Assembly: GCA_023666665.1 (NCBI GenBank)
Contig: JAMPBN010000001.1
Coordinates: forward strand, 185,346-249,345
Direction of reading: 5' to 3'
DNA length: 64,000 nt
DNA from: Prevotella sp.
Lineage (GTDB): Bacteria; Bacteroidota; Bacteroidia; Bacteroidales; Muribaculaceae
The notes beneath the pieces are model-generated. The model was not told the DNA's origin. It worked only from the letters and a program-made list of their open reading frames with translations, and did not search any database. The stretch's first letter is position 1. Every line of letters begins with the position of its first letter. The translations under genes were made by a program, and so were the position numbers. Positions 27,198-35,334 of the stretch are shown here, in pieces.

Positions 27198-27841
27198 ATC
27201 GTGGCGGCTCGTCGGGACATGTAGCCCGATGGGCGCGCCGGATTGCGCTTTATGGGATTGGGGAGAGACACGGCAATCAAGGCGCATTGCCGACGCGAAA
27301 GCCGCGAGGCCTCGCAGCCGAAATAATGCTCCGCTGCGGCCTCAACGCCATAAATTCCCGGACCCATTTCTATGGAGTTGAGATAGACTTCCATTATTCG
27401 TTCCTTGCTCCACAACAGCTCTATTAGAACCGTGAAATAGGCCTCCAAGCCCTTGCGCACCCATGAGTGCCCGGGCCAAAGAAACACGTTTTTTGCCGTT
27501 TGCTGAGTAATGGTGCTGGCACCGCGCTCGCGCTTGCCGGAGGCGCGTTCCTCCAGAGCATTGTTAATCTCCACGAAGTCAAAGCCGTGATGGTCGTAGA
27601 AGCGGCCGTCTTCTGACGCAACGACCGCCTTGGGCATCCATGGAGACATCTGCTCCAGCGGTACCCACTGATGCTGCCACCCCTCAAAGCGCTCTTGGGA
27701 CTTCGCCTTAGGGCTGATGCTGCGAATAACCATCAGCGGCGTTACCCATACCGGCACCCACCGCAACACGATAACTGCCAACACCGTCGACGCAAAAAAA
27801 AGCGCCACCGCCCACTTCAAAAACGTCCAAATCTTCCGCAT
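27182..27841 (-). CDS. mtgA: Monofunctional peptidoglycan glycosyltransferase (GT51)
   Basis: 219 residues. One N-terminal membrane segment (about 8-27) is followed by a GT51 domain with the catalytic Glu77 in SEDGRFYDHHGFD, GASTITQQTAKN, KERIMEVYLNSIEMGPGIYG and ALIAVSLPNP. It polymerises lipid II glycan strands and has no transpeptidase domain. Length matches the MtgA family. It is convergent with the B12 operon. Confidence 0.96.
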   Translation of the reverse strand: MRKIWTFLKWAVALFFASTVLAVIVLRWVPVWVTPLMVIRSISPKAKSQERFEGWQHQWVPLEQMSPWMPKAVVASEDGRFYDHHGFDFVEINNALEERASGKRERGASTITQQTAKNVFLWPGHSWVRKGLEAYFTVLIELLWSKERIMEVYLNSIEMGPGIYGVEAAAEHYFGCEASRLSRRQCALIAVSLPNPIKRNPARPSGYMSRRAATIQRWM

Positions 27842-27860
27842 AACAATTTCAAATTGAAAT

Positions 27861-29654
27861 TTACTTCTTTGTATCTCGTTGGAGTAAGAGCTCTATGAGT
27901 TCCTCCTTGCTTAGGGTACTCAAATCAGGGTGCACATTTTCGGTGGAACTTGATTTTTGCTTTGCATATTCGCTGTCCCAGCGCTCAAGTATTTGTTTCA
28001 GTGTTCCGAAGCACTCTTCATCGCGAACTGTGATATCATCAAGCGTCCAATCAGTATGCGATGCCAATTTTCGTGCCGCAGTGATGCCGGACTGGGCGTA
28101 TTTTTCCGCCTTCTTTGAATAATAACCATTACTGGCTCCTATGTTAAGCGGCTTTTCGAGCGCTACCTTATTGCCGAGATGTTCTATCAGAGCGTTGGTT
28201 TCCTCTTTTGTCTTGTCGGGGTATCGGGTTGTATCCCATTTTTGAGGGAAAATATGCTCAATCTCCCAGCGCTGCGGCAACAGCCCCTCCTGCTCTTCAT
28301 ATGCGAGAATCTTCAAAATCATTCTTACCAGACTGCGATGAGTGAAGATTATGCGTTCTTTCAGACTGTCAACATTTTGACATACGGAATTGAACTCAGG
28401 AGTCGGACTATTGATGATGTCGCGGTTGAGTTTAATTATGTCAACTTTTACGCCGTTAATCGACGGAATTTCAAGAAATTTGGAGACCAATACCATTGCG
28501 AGCTTGCGCAAAAAGTATTTGAAATTCTCAGCAAATTCGGGTTCTTTTCGATGCGTCAGGTAGTATATGACCGTAGGATATTTCCAGTACTCATTGTTGT
28601 ATGTCGAAAGTATGTCGAGAATCCGCCTGATGTTAACGTCGTTGCTCCAAGGTTCATTGTCAACTTCATCGTGAAGCGTCAAGACGCGAAACACATTTAA
28701 TATCGTTTTAAGGTCATCGAGCAAATTGGCCTCAAGAAGCCTGAATGACTGTTTTTCTTCATAATATTTTCTAACGCCCGGAGTTGTTGAATCTACGATG
28801 CCGTCTTTGGCCCGCAGATAAAACATATAGTAGTAGAAAAGATTCTGAATACTTAGACCTACCTGAGCAGATTGTTCCTCAAGGAAGCGCCATGTGTCGA
28901 TAAATTCTGACTTCTTTTCGTCAGGCGTATGGTTGTAAATCTTGGCTTTGAAAATGTCGGCATCTGATAATGGCAGACCGCGATTATTCAGCGTGGAGAA
29001 AATTGTCAGAGCGGTATCTTGGTTATCTGCGGTAATGGGCAGTAAGATTGAAAGGTTAAGAAGCACATCAATGAAGCTGTAAATCTTCATACCCGAATGA
29101 GTGTTGGAGTTTCTAAACAACTCACGGAATCGCAAGTAATTACGCGAATAATTATCTTTTGCTCCGGGAACGACATTGCCCGTAACCAAAATATTCTTCA
29201 GAATTTCATTACCTTCGTCGCTTATAACTTTAGATTTAAGCAGGATTTTACTATAATCCACCTTGCCGGTGTAACGGTCGGTGATCCAAATTGTCTTTTC
29301 AATCTCACCTATGAAATGGTTTTCCTCGTCGCCTTTGACCGGAGTTTCCTGCAGATGAGCATATATTGCCCGGAGCAATAAAAACAGCGAGGTAATGCGC
29401 TGCTGTCCGTCAATTATTTCCCATTCGCCGTTCTCATTCTCATACGAAACGATAGTGCCAAGAAAATATGTTGATTTGTCGTTGCGTTTTGGGTCAACGG
29501 TAAAGTCCCAAATGTCGTTATATAGCGTGTCAATTTCGTCATCGCTCCAAGCGTAAGGACGCTGATATTCCGGAATGATGAATGGATGTTCGCGTGAACT
29601 ACGAAGTAAATCAATAACGCTTTGCTTATTAACCTGAATTGAAGTGGTAGCCAT
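27861..29654 (-). CDS. DUF262/DUF1524 protein (GmrSD-like, candidate phage-defence nuclease)
   Basis: 597 residues. The N-terminal DUF262 domain has QRPYAW (31-36) and the NTP-binding/catalytic IIDGQQR (DGQQR 82-86). The C-terminal DUF1524 domain has the His-containing WEIEHIFPQKW (463-473) and LGNKVALEKPLNIGASN, the HNH-type pattern of the GmrD half. GmrSD-type fusions cleave modified phage DNA in known cases, and related DUF262 proteins occur in several defence systems. No methyltransferase or other defence gene adjoins. It is AT-richer than its flanks, fitting horizontal gain between mtgA and tRNA-Gln. A -7 box (TACCTTTG, 29679-29686) lies 24 bp upstream. Target is unknown. Confidence 0.88.
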   Translation of the reverse strand: MATTSIQVNKQSVIDLLRSSREHPFIIPEYQRPYAWSDDEIDTLYNDIWDFTVDPKRNDKSTYFLGTIVSYENENGEWEIIDGQQRITSLFLLLRAIYAHLQETPVKGDEENHFIGEIEKTIWITDRYTGKVDYSKILLKSKVISDEGNEILKNILVTGNVVPGAKDNYSRNYLRFRELFRNSNTHSGMKIYSFIDVLLNLSILLPITADNQDTALTIFSTLNNRGLPLSDADIFKAKIYNHTPDEKKSEFIDTWRFLEEQSAQVGLSIQNLFYYYMFYLRAKDGIVDSTTPGVRKYYEEKQSFRLLEANLLDDLKTILNVFRVLTLHDEVDNEPWSNDVNIRRILDILSTYNNEYWKYPTVIYYLTHRKEPEFAENFKYFLRKLAMVLVSKFLEIPSINGVKVDIIKLNRDIINSPTPEFNSVCQNVDSLKERIIFTHRSLVRMILKILAYEEQEGLLPQRWEIEHIFPQKWDTTRYPDKTKEETNALIEHLGNKVALEKPLNIGASNGYYSKKAEKYAQSGITAARKLASHTDWTLDDITVRDEECFGTLKQILERWDSEYAKQKSSSTENVHPDLSTLSKEELIELLLQRDTKK

Positions 29655-29678
29655 TCTCTTAATTTTAAATAGAAATTA

Positions 29679-29686
29679 CAAAGGTA
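29679..29686 (-). promoter_or_regulatory. -7 promoter element of the DUF262 gene
   Basis: TACCTTTG on the minus strand, 24 bp before the start codon; the -33 element is not clear. Confidence 0.5.
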
Positions 29687-29727
29687 CAACAATTATTTGA
29701 CAAGAGTGTATTTAATCTCTTAAATTT

Positions 29728-29745
29728 GTACAAAAATTTTTGTAC
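29728..29745. promoter_or_regulatory. 18-bp perfect palindrome, candidate operator
   Basis: GTACAAAAATTTTTGTAC is fully self-complementary and sits between the divergent DUF262 gene and the membrane protein. Its right half supplies a TTTG-type -33 element (29739-29742) placed 19 bp before the -7 box TATATTTG (29762-29769), so a protein bound here would block that promoter. Confidence 0.5.
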
Positions 29746-29769
29746 GCCCAAAATTATTTCATATATTTG
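29739..29769 (+). promoter_or_regulatory. Promoter of the small membrane-protein gene
   Basis: TTTG (29739-29742), 19 bp, TATATTTG (29762-29769), matching the Bacteroidales -33/-7 pattern. Confidence 0.6.
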
Positions 29770-29773
29770 CGAT

Positions 29774-30148
29774 GTGGAATTGAATATTAGACATCGAAGA
29801 CTTTATGCCTTTTATAATAGCAAAGTTCTTAACGTGCTTGGACTTATTGGCATATTGTCGCTAATGCAAATGGGTTGGGTGCAGCCACTGTTAGCGCCTG
29901 TAATCTGTTCAGTGACAGCGTTTGTTCCTTTCATCTGCTATGCACTGTGGCTTTGGATTAAGAAACCTCGTTGCATCACCATTAACACATGGATTTCAAA
30001 CTGCTCTATATGGTTTACACTGTACTTTCTCATTGTAATAACCATTAAGGACCTGAGCGGGTGGTGGTATGCAACTCCGATTATTGCGTCCATTATTCTC
30101 ATTTTCATAGAGATGCTTCACCCCCACGATAAGTCTTTCGACATCTGA
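29774..30148 (+). CDS. Small polytopic membrane protein of unknown function
   Basis: The frame is open from a TTG at 29726, but the promoter at 29739-29769 lies inside that extension. A start at the GTG (29774, 124 residues) or the TTG at 29780 is likelier; an ATG at 29864 is a fallback. The product has three to four hydrophobic segments (VLGLIGILSLMQMGW, PLLAPVICSVTAFVPFICYALWLWI, IWFTLYFLIVITI, YATPIIASIILIFIEML). It is divergent from the DUF262 gene with a shared palindrome, so it may be its regulator-linked partner or immunity-like protein. That link is only positional. No family recognised. Confidence 0.55.
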   Translation: MELNIRHRRLYAFYNSKVLNVLGLIGILSLMQMGWVQPLLAPVICSVTAFVPFICYALWLWIKKPRCITINTWISNCSIWFTLYFLIVITIKDLSGWWYATPIIASIILIFIEMLHPHDKSFDI

Positions 30149-30158
30149 TATAGGTCAA

Positions 30159-30194
30159 CAAAAAAGAGCTCAGTCACAAGGAACTTAGCTCTTT
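30159..30194 (-). terminator. Terminator of tRNA-Gln
   Basis: Stem AAAGAGCT/AGCTCTTT (30163-30170 with 30187-30194) followed on the minus strand by a T-run. Confidence 0.75.
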
Positions 30195-30201
30195 CTTTAA
30201 G

Positions 30202-30272
30202 TTGTCTTACCTGGATTCGAACCAAGACAGGCAGAACCAAAAACTGCAGTGCTACCATTACACCATAAGACA
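30202..30272 (-). tRNA. tRNA-Gln (TTG anticodon)
   Basis: 71 bases without encoded CCA. Acceptor stem TGTCTTA/TAAGACA, D arm after TGGTGTAATGG, anticodon loop with TTG, T arm CTTGG-TTCGAAT-CCAGG (one G-U pair), discriminator A. The overall layout matches bacterial glutamine tRNAs. It has its own promoter (30313-30344) and terminator. Confidence 0.95.
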
Positions 30273-30312
30273 ATCCTATTTGCTCAAGGACTCAGCGTCC
30301 CTAAAGCGAGTG

Positions 30313-30344
30313 CAAATTTACGGTGAATATTTTAATTGTGCAAA
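30313..30344 (-). promoter_or_regulatory. Promoter of tRNA-Gln
   Basis: On the minus strand TTTG (30341-30344), exactly 20 bp, then TAAATTTG (30313-30320), a full match to the Bacteroidales promoter. It lies between the PepSY-like gene and the tRNA. Confidence 0.8.
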
Positions 30345-30359
30345 TATTTCACAGTTTTT

Positions 30360-30803
30360 TTAATCGTCGATTTTCTTGAAATTACCTGCGCGGTCAAAAA
30401 CCAAGTCAAGACCACTCGACAATTCAATATCATAAGAGCGTGACTCTTTGTCGATTGAAACAATTTTCTGTCCTGAGAAATTTTTATTTACATAGTCAGC
30501 GATTGCTTTGGGAACTAAAGCAGACGGCACGGCCTTGTTGCGCGGCATTTCAATCTTGTCCCACGTTCCGGCGCTATCAAAATCAATTTCAGTGCCATCG
30601 GTAAAAACCACTTCATATTCAGTTGTAAAACCAAGTGTGGAGTCGACTTTTATAAAACTTACCGCAGAGTTTTTGAAGTTGCTCTGAATAAACTTTTGAG
30701 CCGTGGCAGGAAGAGCTGCGATGTCGCGATGAATCGTTTCGCGAGCCTGAGCAGCCAATGTGCAAAGGGCAAGCATCAGCAGAATGATTAAATTTTTCTT
30801 CAT
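30360..30803 (-). CDS. PepSY-like exported protein
   Basis: 147 residues, signal peptide about 1-20 ending AQA. Two PepSY-like (DUF2874-type) repeats follow: ALPATAQKFIQSNFKNSAVSFIKVD...YEVVFTDGTEIDFDSAGTWDKIE, then VPKAIADYVNKNFSGQKIVSIDKE...YDIELSSGLDLVFDRAGNFKKID. Such proteins are periplasmic, common in gut Bacteroidales and of unknown function; peptide or inhibitor binding is proposed for PepSY folds in general. An AT-rich palindrome (30823-30837) lies upstream. Confidence 0.85.
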   Translation of the reverse strand: MKKNLIILLMLALCTLAAQARETIHRDIAALPATAQKFIQSNFKNSAVSFIKVDSTLGFTTEYEVVFTDGTEIDFDSAGTWDKIEMPRNKAVPSALVPKAIADYVNKNFSGQKIVSIDKESRSYDIELSSGLDLVFDRAGNFKKIDD

Positions 30804-30858
30804 ATTAGTTGAATTTTGGTTACTAATTTATAATTAGACTGATTACCAACCGAATGGT

Positions 30859-31074
30859 TTAATCGTCATGGTGTTTTTTATGCTTTTTGTTTTTCGGCTC
30901 TTTCGGGGGCTTCGGAGGTTTTGGCTTTTGGGGCGGTTTGTTATACGAATGGGAATTGCGGGGTGGGGGCACATCGCCAACTCCAACCCAAGCGCCGTAG
31001 GTTGAGCAGCCGGTTAGTGTAATCAGTGCTATTACAGCAGAAAGCAGACGCGGTCGAAATTTTAAATGTTTCAT
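30859..31074 (-). CDS. Small Pro/Lys/His-rich lipoprotein
   Basis: 71 residues. Signal peptide with lipobox LTGC (Cys23), then a short linker and a tail of PKPPKPPKEPKN followed by KKHKKHHDD. The tail is basic and disordered and could contact peptidoglycan, nucleic acid or metal ions (three His and terminal Asp). Divergent from the CvfB-like gene. No family recognised. Confidence 0.65.
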   Translation of the reverse strand: MKHLKFRPRLLSAVIALITLTGCSTYGAWVGVGDVPPPRNSHSYNKPPQKPKPPKPPKEPKNKKHKKHHDD

Positions 31075-31094
31075 ATTTCTCTAACAAAGAGCGG

Positions 31095-31109
31095 TAGAAC
31101 ATTGTTCTA
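31095..31109. promoter_or_regulatory. 15-bp inverted repeat over the -33 region of the CvfB-like gene
   Basis: TAGAACA-T-TGTTCTA. It covers the expected -33 position relative to the -7 box TAACTTTG at 31127-31134. It lies in the divergent 64-bp gap with the small lipoprotein gene, so it could regulate either. Confidence 0.4.
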
Positions 31110-31126
31110 TTTTTGCAGAATATTCG

Positions 31127-31134
31127 TAACTTTG
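31127..31134 (+). promoter_or_regulatory. -7 promoter element of the CvfB-like gene
   Basis: TAACTTTG ending 4 bp before the ATG at 31139, which predicts an almost or fully leaderless transcript. Confidence 0.55.
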
Positions 31135-31138
31135 CACT

Positions 31139-31981
31139 ATGATTAAGATAGGACAATACAACAAGCTGAAAGTTAGCCATCTCACAGATTTTGGCGCGTA
31201 TCTTGATGCCGGTAACGGAGTTGAGATTCTCATTCCGGCAAGATATTTAACCACACCTCCCGCAGAGGGCGATGAATTGGAGGTTTTCGTTTATAACGAC
31301 TCGGAAGACCGACTGATTGCAACTACCGAAAAACCATTTATCCAAGTGGGTCAATTTGCTTACCTGCAAGTAGTTGACATACATAATAGGGTGGGGGCAT
31401 TCTTGGATTGGGGCATACCCGGCAAGGATTTGCTCTGCCCATTTAATGAGCAGCGGGGAAAAATGACCGTAGGCGGGATATATTGCGTTTACGCATACCT
31501 TGATGATACGACAAAGCGTATTGTCGCATCCTCTAAAATTGAAAAATTCCTCGGCAATGTTTATCCGGAATATCGGCCACATCAAATAGTTAAAGCACTC
31601 GTTTGCAAACGAACCGATATAGGCTATATGGCTATTGTAAACAATCTACATGCCGGTATGATTTATGTTGACGAGCTGATTACGCATCCCGAGATTGGCG
31701 AAACCGTAACGGCTTACGTGAAGAAAGTTCGTGAAGACGGCAAAATTGACTTGACGCTTAAAGATACAAATTCCAAACGCGCTCACAACGTTGCCGAGCA
31801 AATCATAGAACTTATGGAACAAAACGGCGGAGTGACCGGGATAACCGATAAATCCTCGCCTGAGGAAATTGCCCGGGTTTTCGATTGCAGCAAAAAGGAT
31901 TTCAAAAAAGCTGTAGGCTTATTATATAAGGAGAGAAAAATTGAAATCCTGCCCGGAGAATTACGCCTCGCGGGCAAGTAG
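31139..31981 (+). CDS. CvfB/YitL-family S1 RNA-binding protein
   Basis: 280 residues. Successive S1-like OB folds are seen (GQYNKLKVSHLTDFGAYLD, FAYLQVVDIHNRVGAFLDWG, GYMAIVNNLHAGMIYVDEL) and a C-terminal winged-helix (SPEEIARVFDCSKKDFKKAVGLLYKERKIEI), the CvfB order. Homologues bind RNA and affect virulence or stress genes in Firmicutes; the role in Bacteroidales is unknown. Monocistronic, cytosolic. Confidence 0.88.
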   Translation: MIKIGQYNKLKVSHLTDFGAYLDAGNGVEILIPARYLTTPPAEGDELEVFVYNDSEDRLIATTEKPFIQVGQFAYLQVVDIHNRVGAFLDWGIPGKDLLCPFNEQRGKMTVGGIYCVYAYLDDTTKRIVASSKIEKFLGNVYPEYRPHQIVKALVCKRTDIGYMAIVNNLHAGMIYVDELITHPEIGETVTAYVKKVREDGKIDLTLKDTNSKRAHNVAEQIIELMEQNGGVTGITDKSSPEEIARVFDCSKKDFKKAVGLLYKERKIEILPGELRLAGK

Positions 31982-32039
31982 TCCGTTTTGCCCATAATAT
32001 ATATTATGTATACTTATAGAAGCTAATACCGTGTTCATA

Positions 32040-32071
32040 TTTGGTGTGAATACAAAAAAGTTGTAAATTTG
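32040..32071 (+). promoter_or_regulatory. Promoter of tkt
   Basis: TTTG (32040-32043), 20 bp, TAAATTTG (32064-32071), giving a short leader before the ATG at 32095. Confidence 0.8.
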
Positions 32072-32094
32072 CACATATATAACCAAAATCAGAT

Positions 32095-34134
32095 ATGGAA
32101 GATAAAATGATAACGCGTGCGGCCGACAATGCCAGAGTGCTTATAGCCGCAATGGTTGAAAAAGCCAACTCCGGACACCCCGGCGGCGCAATGGGCGGCG
32201 CGGATTTCACCGCCACGCTTTTCGGCAGTCAAATGATTTACGATCCGAGAAATCCCCGCTGGATTGCACGCGACAGATTTTTCCTTGACCCCGGCCATAT
32301 GTCGCCAATGCTTTATAGTATATTGGCTCTTACAGGCCGCTATACAATGGAAGAACTTCAAGAATTTCGTCAGTGGGGTTCTGTTACGCCCGGTCACCCC
32401 GAACTTGACGTTGACCGCGGCATTGAGAACTCATCCGGCCCGCTCGGACAAGGACACGTAATGGCCGTAGGCTGTGCAATTGCCGAGCGGATGCTCAGCG
32501 CGCAGTTTGGCGACGTGGTTTCCCACAAAACATACGCATATATTTCCGACGGCGGTATTCAGGAAGAGATTTCGCAAGGAGCCGGTCGCATTGCCGGTTA
32601 TCTCGGCCTGAATAATCTTATAATGTTCTACGACGCCAACGACGTGCAGCTTTCAACTAAAGTTGATGCCGTAACGAACGAAGACACCGCAGCCAAATAT
32701 CGCGCCTGGCATTGGAACGTTATCACCATTGACGGCTCAGACCCCGAAGCGCTGAAAGGCGCGCTCGAAACGGCCCACGCCGAGCTTCACCGCCCTACCC
32801 TAATCATCGGTCATACCATTATGGCTAAAGATGTGATTGCCACTGACGGCAGGAGTTTGGAGGGCGCGGTAAGCACTCACGGTCAACCCCTGAGCAAGGC
32901 CGGAGCTGACATTCCGGCAACCATCAAAGCTCTCGGAGGCAATCCCGACGCGCCGTTTGAAATTTGGAGCGACGTTGCAGAAGCATTTAAAGCTCGCAGC
33001 AAAGAACTCATCGCCATTACCGATAAGCGCCACGAAGCCGAAAAAGTCTGGGCTGCCCAAAATTCCGAACTCGCTGCAAAACTCCAAGACTATATCGACG
33101 GCAAACTTCCGCTGATAAATTGGGATGAAATCATGGTTAAAGCCAACTCTGCAAGCCGCAATGCCTCGGCAGCAGTACTCAGCGTTCTCGCTGAAAAGGT
33201 TGGCAATATGATGGTTACATCTGCCGACCTCGCAAACAGCGACAAGACTGACGGTTTCCTCAAAAAGACCCGAGCAATCACCCCCGAAGACTTTGGCGGC
33301 CGCTTCCTCCACAGCGGTGTTGCCGAGCTTACTATGGCATCAATTTGCAACGGCGTAGCGCTCCACGGCGGTATGATTGCCGCGTGTGGCACATTCTTCG
33401 TGTTCTCCGACTATATCAAGCCCGCGATGCGTATGTCTGCGCTTATGGGACTTCCTGTAAAATACGTGTTCAGTCACGATGCTTTCCGCGTAGGCGAAGA
33501 TGGCCCGACGCATCAACCCGTAGAACACGAGGCCCAGGTGCGCCTGCTCGAGCAGATGGACAATCTTGAGGGCAAACCCTCGATTTTGGTTATGCGACCC
33601 GCCGATTCCGCCGAGACCATCACCTGCTGGCGTATGGCTATGGAGAACGAAGAAACTCCCTCCGTGCTGATTCTTTCGCGTCAAGACTTACACGATATTC
33701 CCGCTATGAGTGGAAACCGCATGGTCGAGGCTCATCAAGCCGAAAAAGGTGGCTACCTCGTTAAGAAAGTTGATGGTGTCCCCGACATTACCCTCGTAGC
33801 CAACGGTTCTGAGGTTTCACCCCTTGTCGAAGTTGCTGCTCAGCTCGAGGCCAAGGGTGCGAAAGTCAACGTTGCTTCGATTCCCTCAATCGGTCTATTC
33901 CTGCACCAAAGCGCTGAATACCAAGAGTCAGTGCTTCCGGTTGGAGGAACACGCTTCGGCCTGACTGCCGGATTACCCTCTGTGCTCTATCCGCTTATGA
34001 TGAATGCCGCCAAGTGGGAAATCTTCGGACTGGAACGTTTCGGGGCATCAGCCCCCTACAAGGTTCTCGACCAAAAATTCGGTTTCACTGTTGAGAATAT
34101 TTCAGAAAAAGTAGAAGCTCTGCTCAAAAAGTAA
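32095..34134 (+). CDS. tkt: Transketolase
   Basis: 679 residues. It transfers two-carbon units in the non-oxidative pentose phosphate pathway using thiamine diphosphate. Seen are NSGHPGGAMGG near the start, a ThDP-binding stretch (SDGGIQEE...NNLIMFYDAND), the catalytic Glu region GVAELTMASICNG, FSHDAFRVGEDGPTHQPVEH and a C-terminal domain. Length is normal. Its own promoter precedes it, and its 3' end overlaps a convergent lipoprotein gene by 11 bp. Confidence 0.96.
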   Translation: MEDKMITRAADNARVLIAAMVEKANSGHPGGAMGGADFTATLFGSQMIYDPRNPRWIARDRFFLDPGHMSPMLYSILALTGRYTMEELQEFRQWGSVTPGHPELDVDRGIENSSGPLGQGHVMAVGCAIAERMLSAQFGDVVSHKTYAYISDGGIQEEISQGAGRIAGYLGLNNLIMFYDANDVQLSTKVDAVTNEDTAAKYRAWHWNVITIDGSDPEALKGALETAHAELHRPTLIIGHTIMAKDVIATDGRSLEGAVSTHGQPLSKAGADIPATIKALGGNPDAPFEIWSDVAEAFKARSKELIAITDKRHEAEKVWAAQNSELAAKLQDYIDGKLPLINWDEIMVKANSASRNASAAVLSVLAEKVGNMMVTSADLANSDKTDGFLKKTRAITPEDFGGRFLHSGVAELTMASICNGVALHGGMIAACGTFFVFSDYIKPAMRMSALMGLPVKYVFSHDAFRVGEDGPTHQPVEHEAQVRLLEQMDNLEGKPSILVMRPADSAETITCWRMAMENEETPSVLILSRQDLHDIPAMSGNRMVEAHQAEKGGYLVKKVDGVPDITLVANGSEVSPLVEVAAQLEAKGAKVNVASIPSIGLFLHQSAEYQESVLPVGGTRFGLTAGLPSVLYPLMMNAAKWEIFGLERFGASAPYKVLDQKFGFTVENISEKVEALLKK

Positions 34135-34633
34135 TTTCCAAAGTAGAGTCTACAATCGCTATAACTCGTGGCTGATACGTATCGGTCACGAGTTTTTCAT
34201 AGTAATCAACAAAATTATAATCGCTTGCAGCATAAGCGTCCTCAAGTAAAAAGTATCGCTCGGGATTTACATCCACCTTGGAAAAATATGTCCAATAAGG
34301 TATATCAATCTCCACAAAAGCTGTGTCGCCGATTGAATAATCCACAAAATATTCTCCCAACTGTTCTGACCCCATCGAAAGCATAGTCTTGGTATGTTGA
34401 ATACCGTAAACAATATTTCCTTTATATAATGATTTTACTCTGAAATGATAAAAATAGTCATAGTAAGTAGTGGTCACGGTCGTGACATCTCTAACCTGAG
34501 ATTCAAGGTCAATGGGTTGAGAAACTTCGGTTTGCTCTTCAACAACTCTATCACTGACAGTTGGCTCATTTTCCTTACTGCAACCAAATATCATTAAAAT
34601 AATGAGCGTAAGAATTGAGCTTATGGTTCGCAT
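34124..34633 (-). CDS. Small lipoprotein of unknown function
   Basis: 169 residues, signal with lipobox IFGC (Cys18). The mature part has an acidic Thr/Val-rich linker and a Tyr-rich beta-looking domain (YYDYFYHFRVKSLYKGNIVYG, GDTAFVEIDIPYWTYF). Last gene of the run after the ZnuC-like ATPase (13-bp overlap), so a role with metal uptake is possible but unproven. No family recognised. Confidence 0.68.
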   Translation of the reverse strand: MRTISSILTLIILMIFGCSKENEPTVSDRVVEEQTEVSQPIDLESQVRDVTTVTTTYYDYFYHFRVKSLYKGNIVYGIQHTKTMLSMGSEQLGEYFVDYSIGDTAFVEIDIPYWTYFSKVDVNPERYFLLEDAYAASDYNFVDYYEKLVTDTYQPRVIAIVDSTLEITF

Positions 34634-35334
34634 AAGGCAATCTTGGCAAAATGATGAGCAGATTTACATTCGGTGATAGTCTGGTCTACAATTATATGAC
34701 GGTTGGCTATAGATGCTGCAGTGGTAATCTCGTGGCTGACCATAATTATAGTTGTGGTTTTTGCAATCTGTCTGATAATATCATAGATTTTTTTCTCAAA
34801 TTGCTTGTCGATATAACTCAGAGGCTCATCCAGTACCAGCACTTCGGGTTTTGAAATTATTGCACGAGCCAGGAGGGTTCGTTGCAGTTGTCCGCCTGAC
34901 AAATTTCCAATTGTCTTGTTGGCGTGTTCAGTTAGTTCCACCAGATTCAGCATTTCGCTTATGCGGTTGTCAGAATCCTTATCCTTAGAATTCAGCCCGG
35001 AGGCAATGACTTCTCTAACAGTTATCGGGTAGTGGGAGTCAACGTTGTTTTTTTGGGGCAGGTAGCTGACTTTTACGTTGTTCTGAAACTTGGATATAGT
35101 TCCGCAAGTGGGCTTTATAAGTCCTAAAATCAGTCGAATAAGAGTGGTTTTTCCCCCACCGTTCGGGCCGGTGATTGCAAGAAAATCCCCACGTCTGATG
35201 CTTAGACTTACGTCTTTTAAGATTACTCGATTATCGCGTTTGAATCCAACATCTTCAAGCCGCAGAAGCAATGGTTTGACATCAACGTCGCGCAATTGCT
35301 TCGGCGGTACGCACAAGCTCGGAGTCCCAGTCAT
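34621..35334 (-). CDS. znuC: ABC transporter ATP-binding protein, ZnuC-like
   Basis: 237 residues from the ATG at 35334, which overlaps the upstream gene by 53 bp; a TTG at 35295 or 35271 is an alternative start. Walker A GPNGGGKTT, Q-loop LPQKN, signature LSGGQLQR, Walker B VLVLDEP and the H-loop SHE are intact. The sequence resembles metal-type (Zn/Mn) importers. The ZnuA-like gene lies just upstream, but no permease gene is found in the window. Confidence 0.85.
   Translation of the reverse strand: MTGTPSLCVPPKQLRDVDVKPLLLRLEDVGFKRDNRVILKDVSLSIRRGDFLAITGPNGGGKTTLIRLILGLIKPTCGTISKFQNNVKVSYLPQKNNVDSHYPITVREVIASGLNSKDKDSDNRISEMLNLVELTEHANKTIGNLSGGQLQRTLLARAIISKPEVLVLDEPLSYIDKQFEKKIYDIIRQIAKTTTIIMVSHEITTAASIANRHIIVDQTITECKSAHHFAKIALCEP

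Noticed and set aside
29726-29773. N-terminal extension of the small membrane protein from a TTG at 29726
   Set aside because: The -33/-7 promoter elements lie within this stretch, so it would not be transcribed.
30823-30837. AT-rich palindrome CTAATTTATAATTAG before the PepSY-like gene as an operator
   Set aside because: Low complexity in an AT-rich leader and not aligned with a recognisable promoter; chance cannot be excluded.
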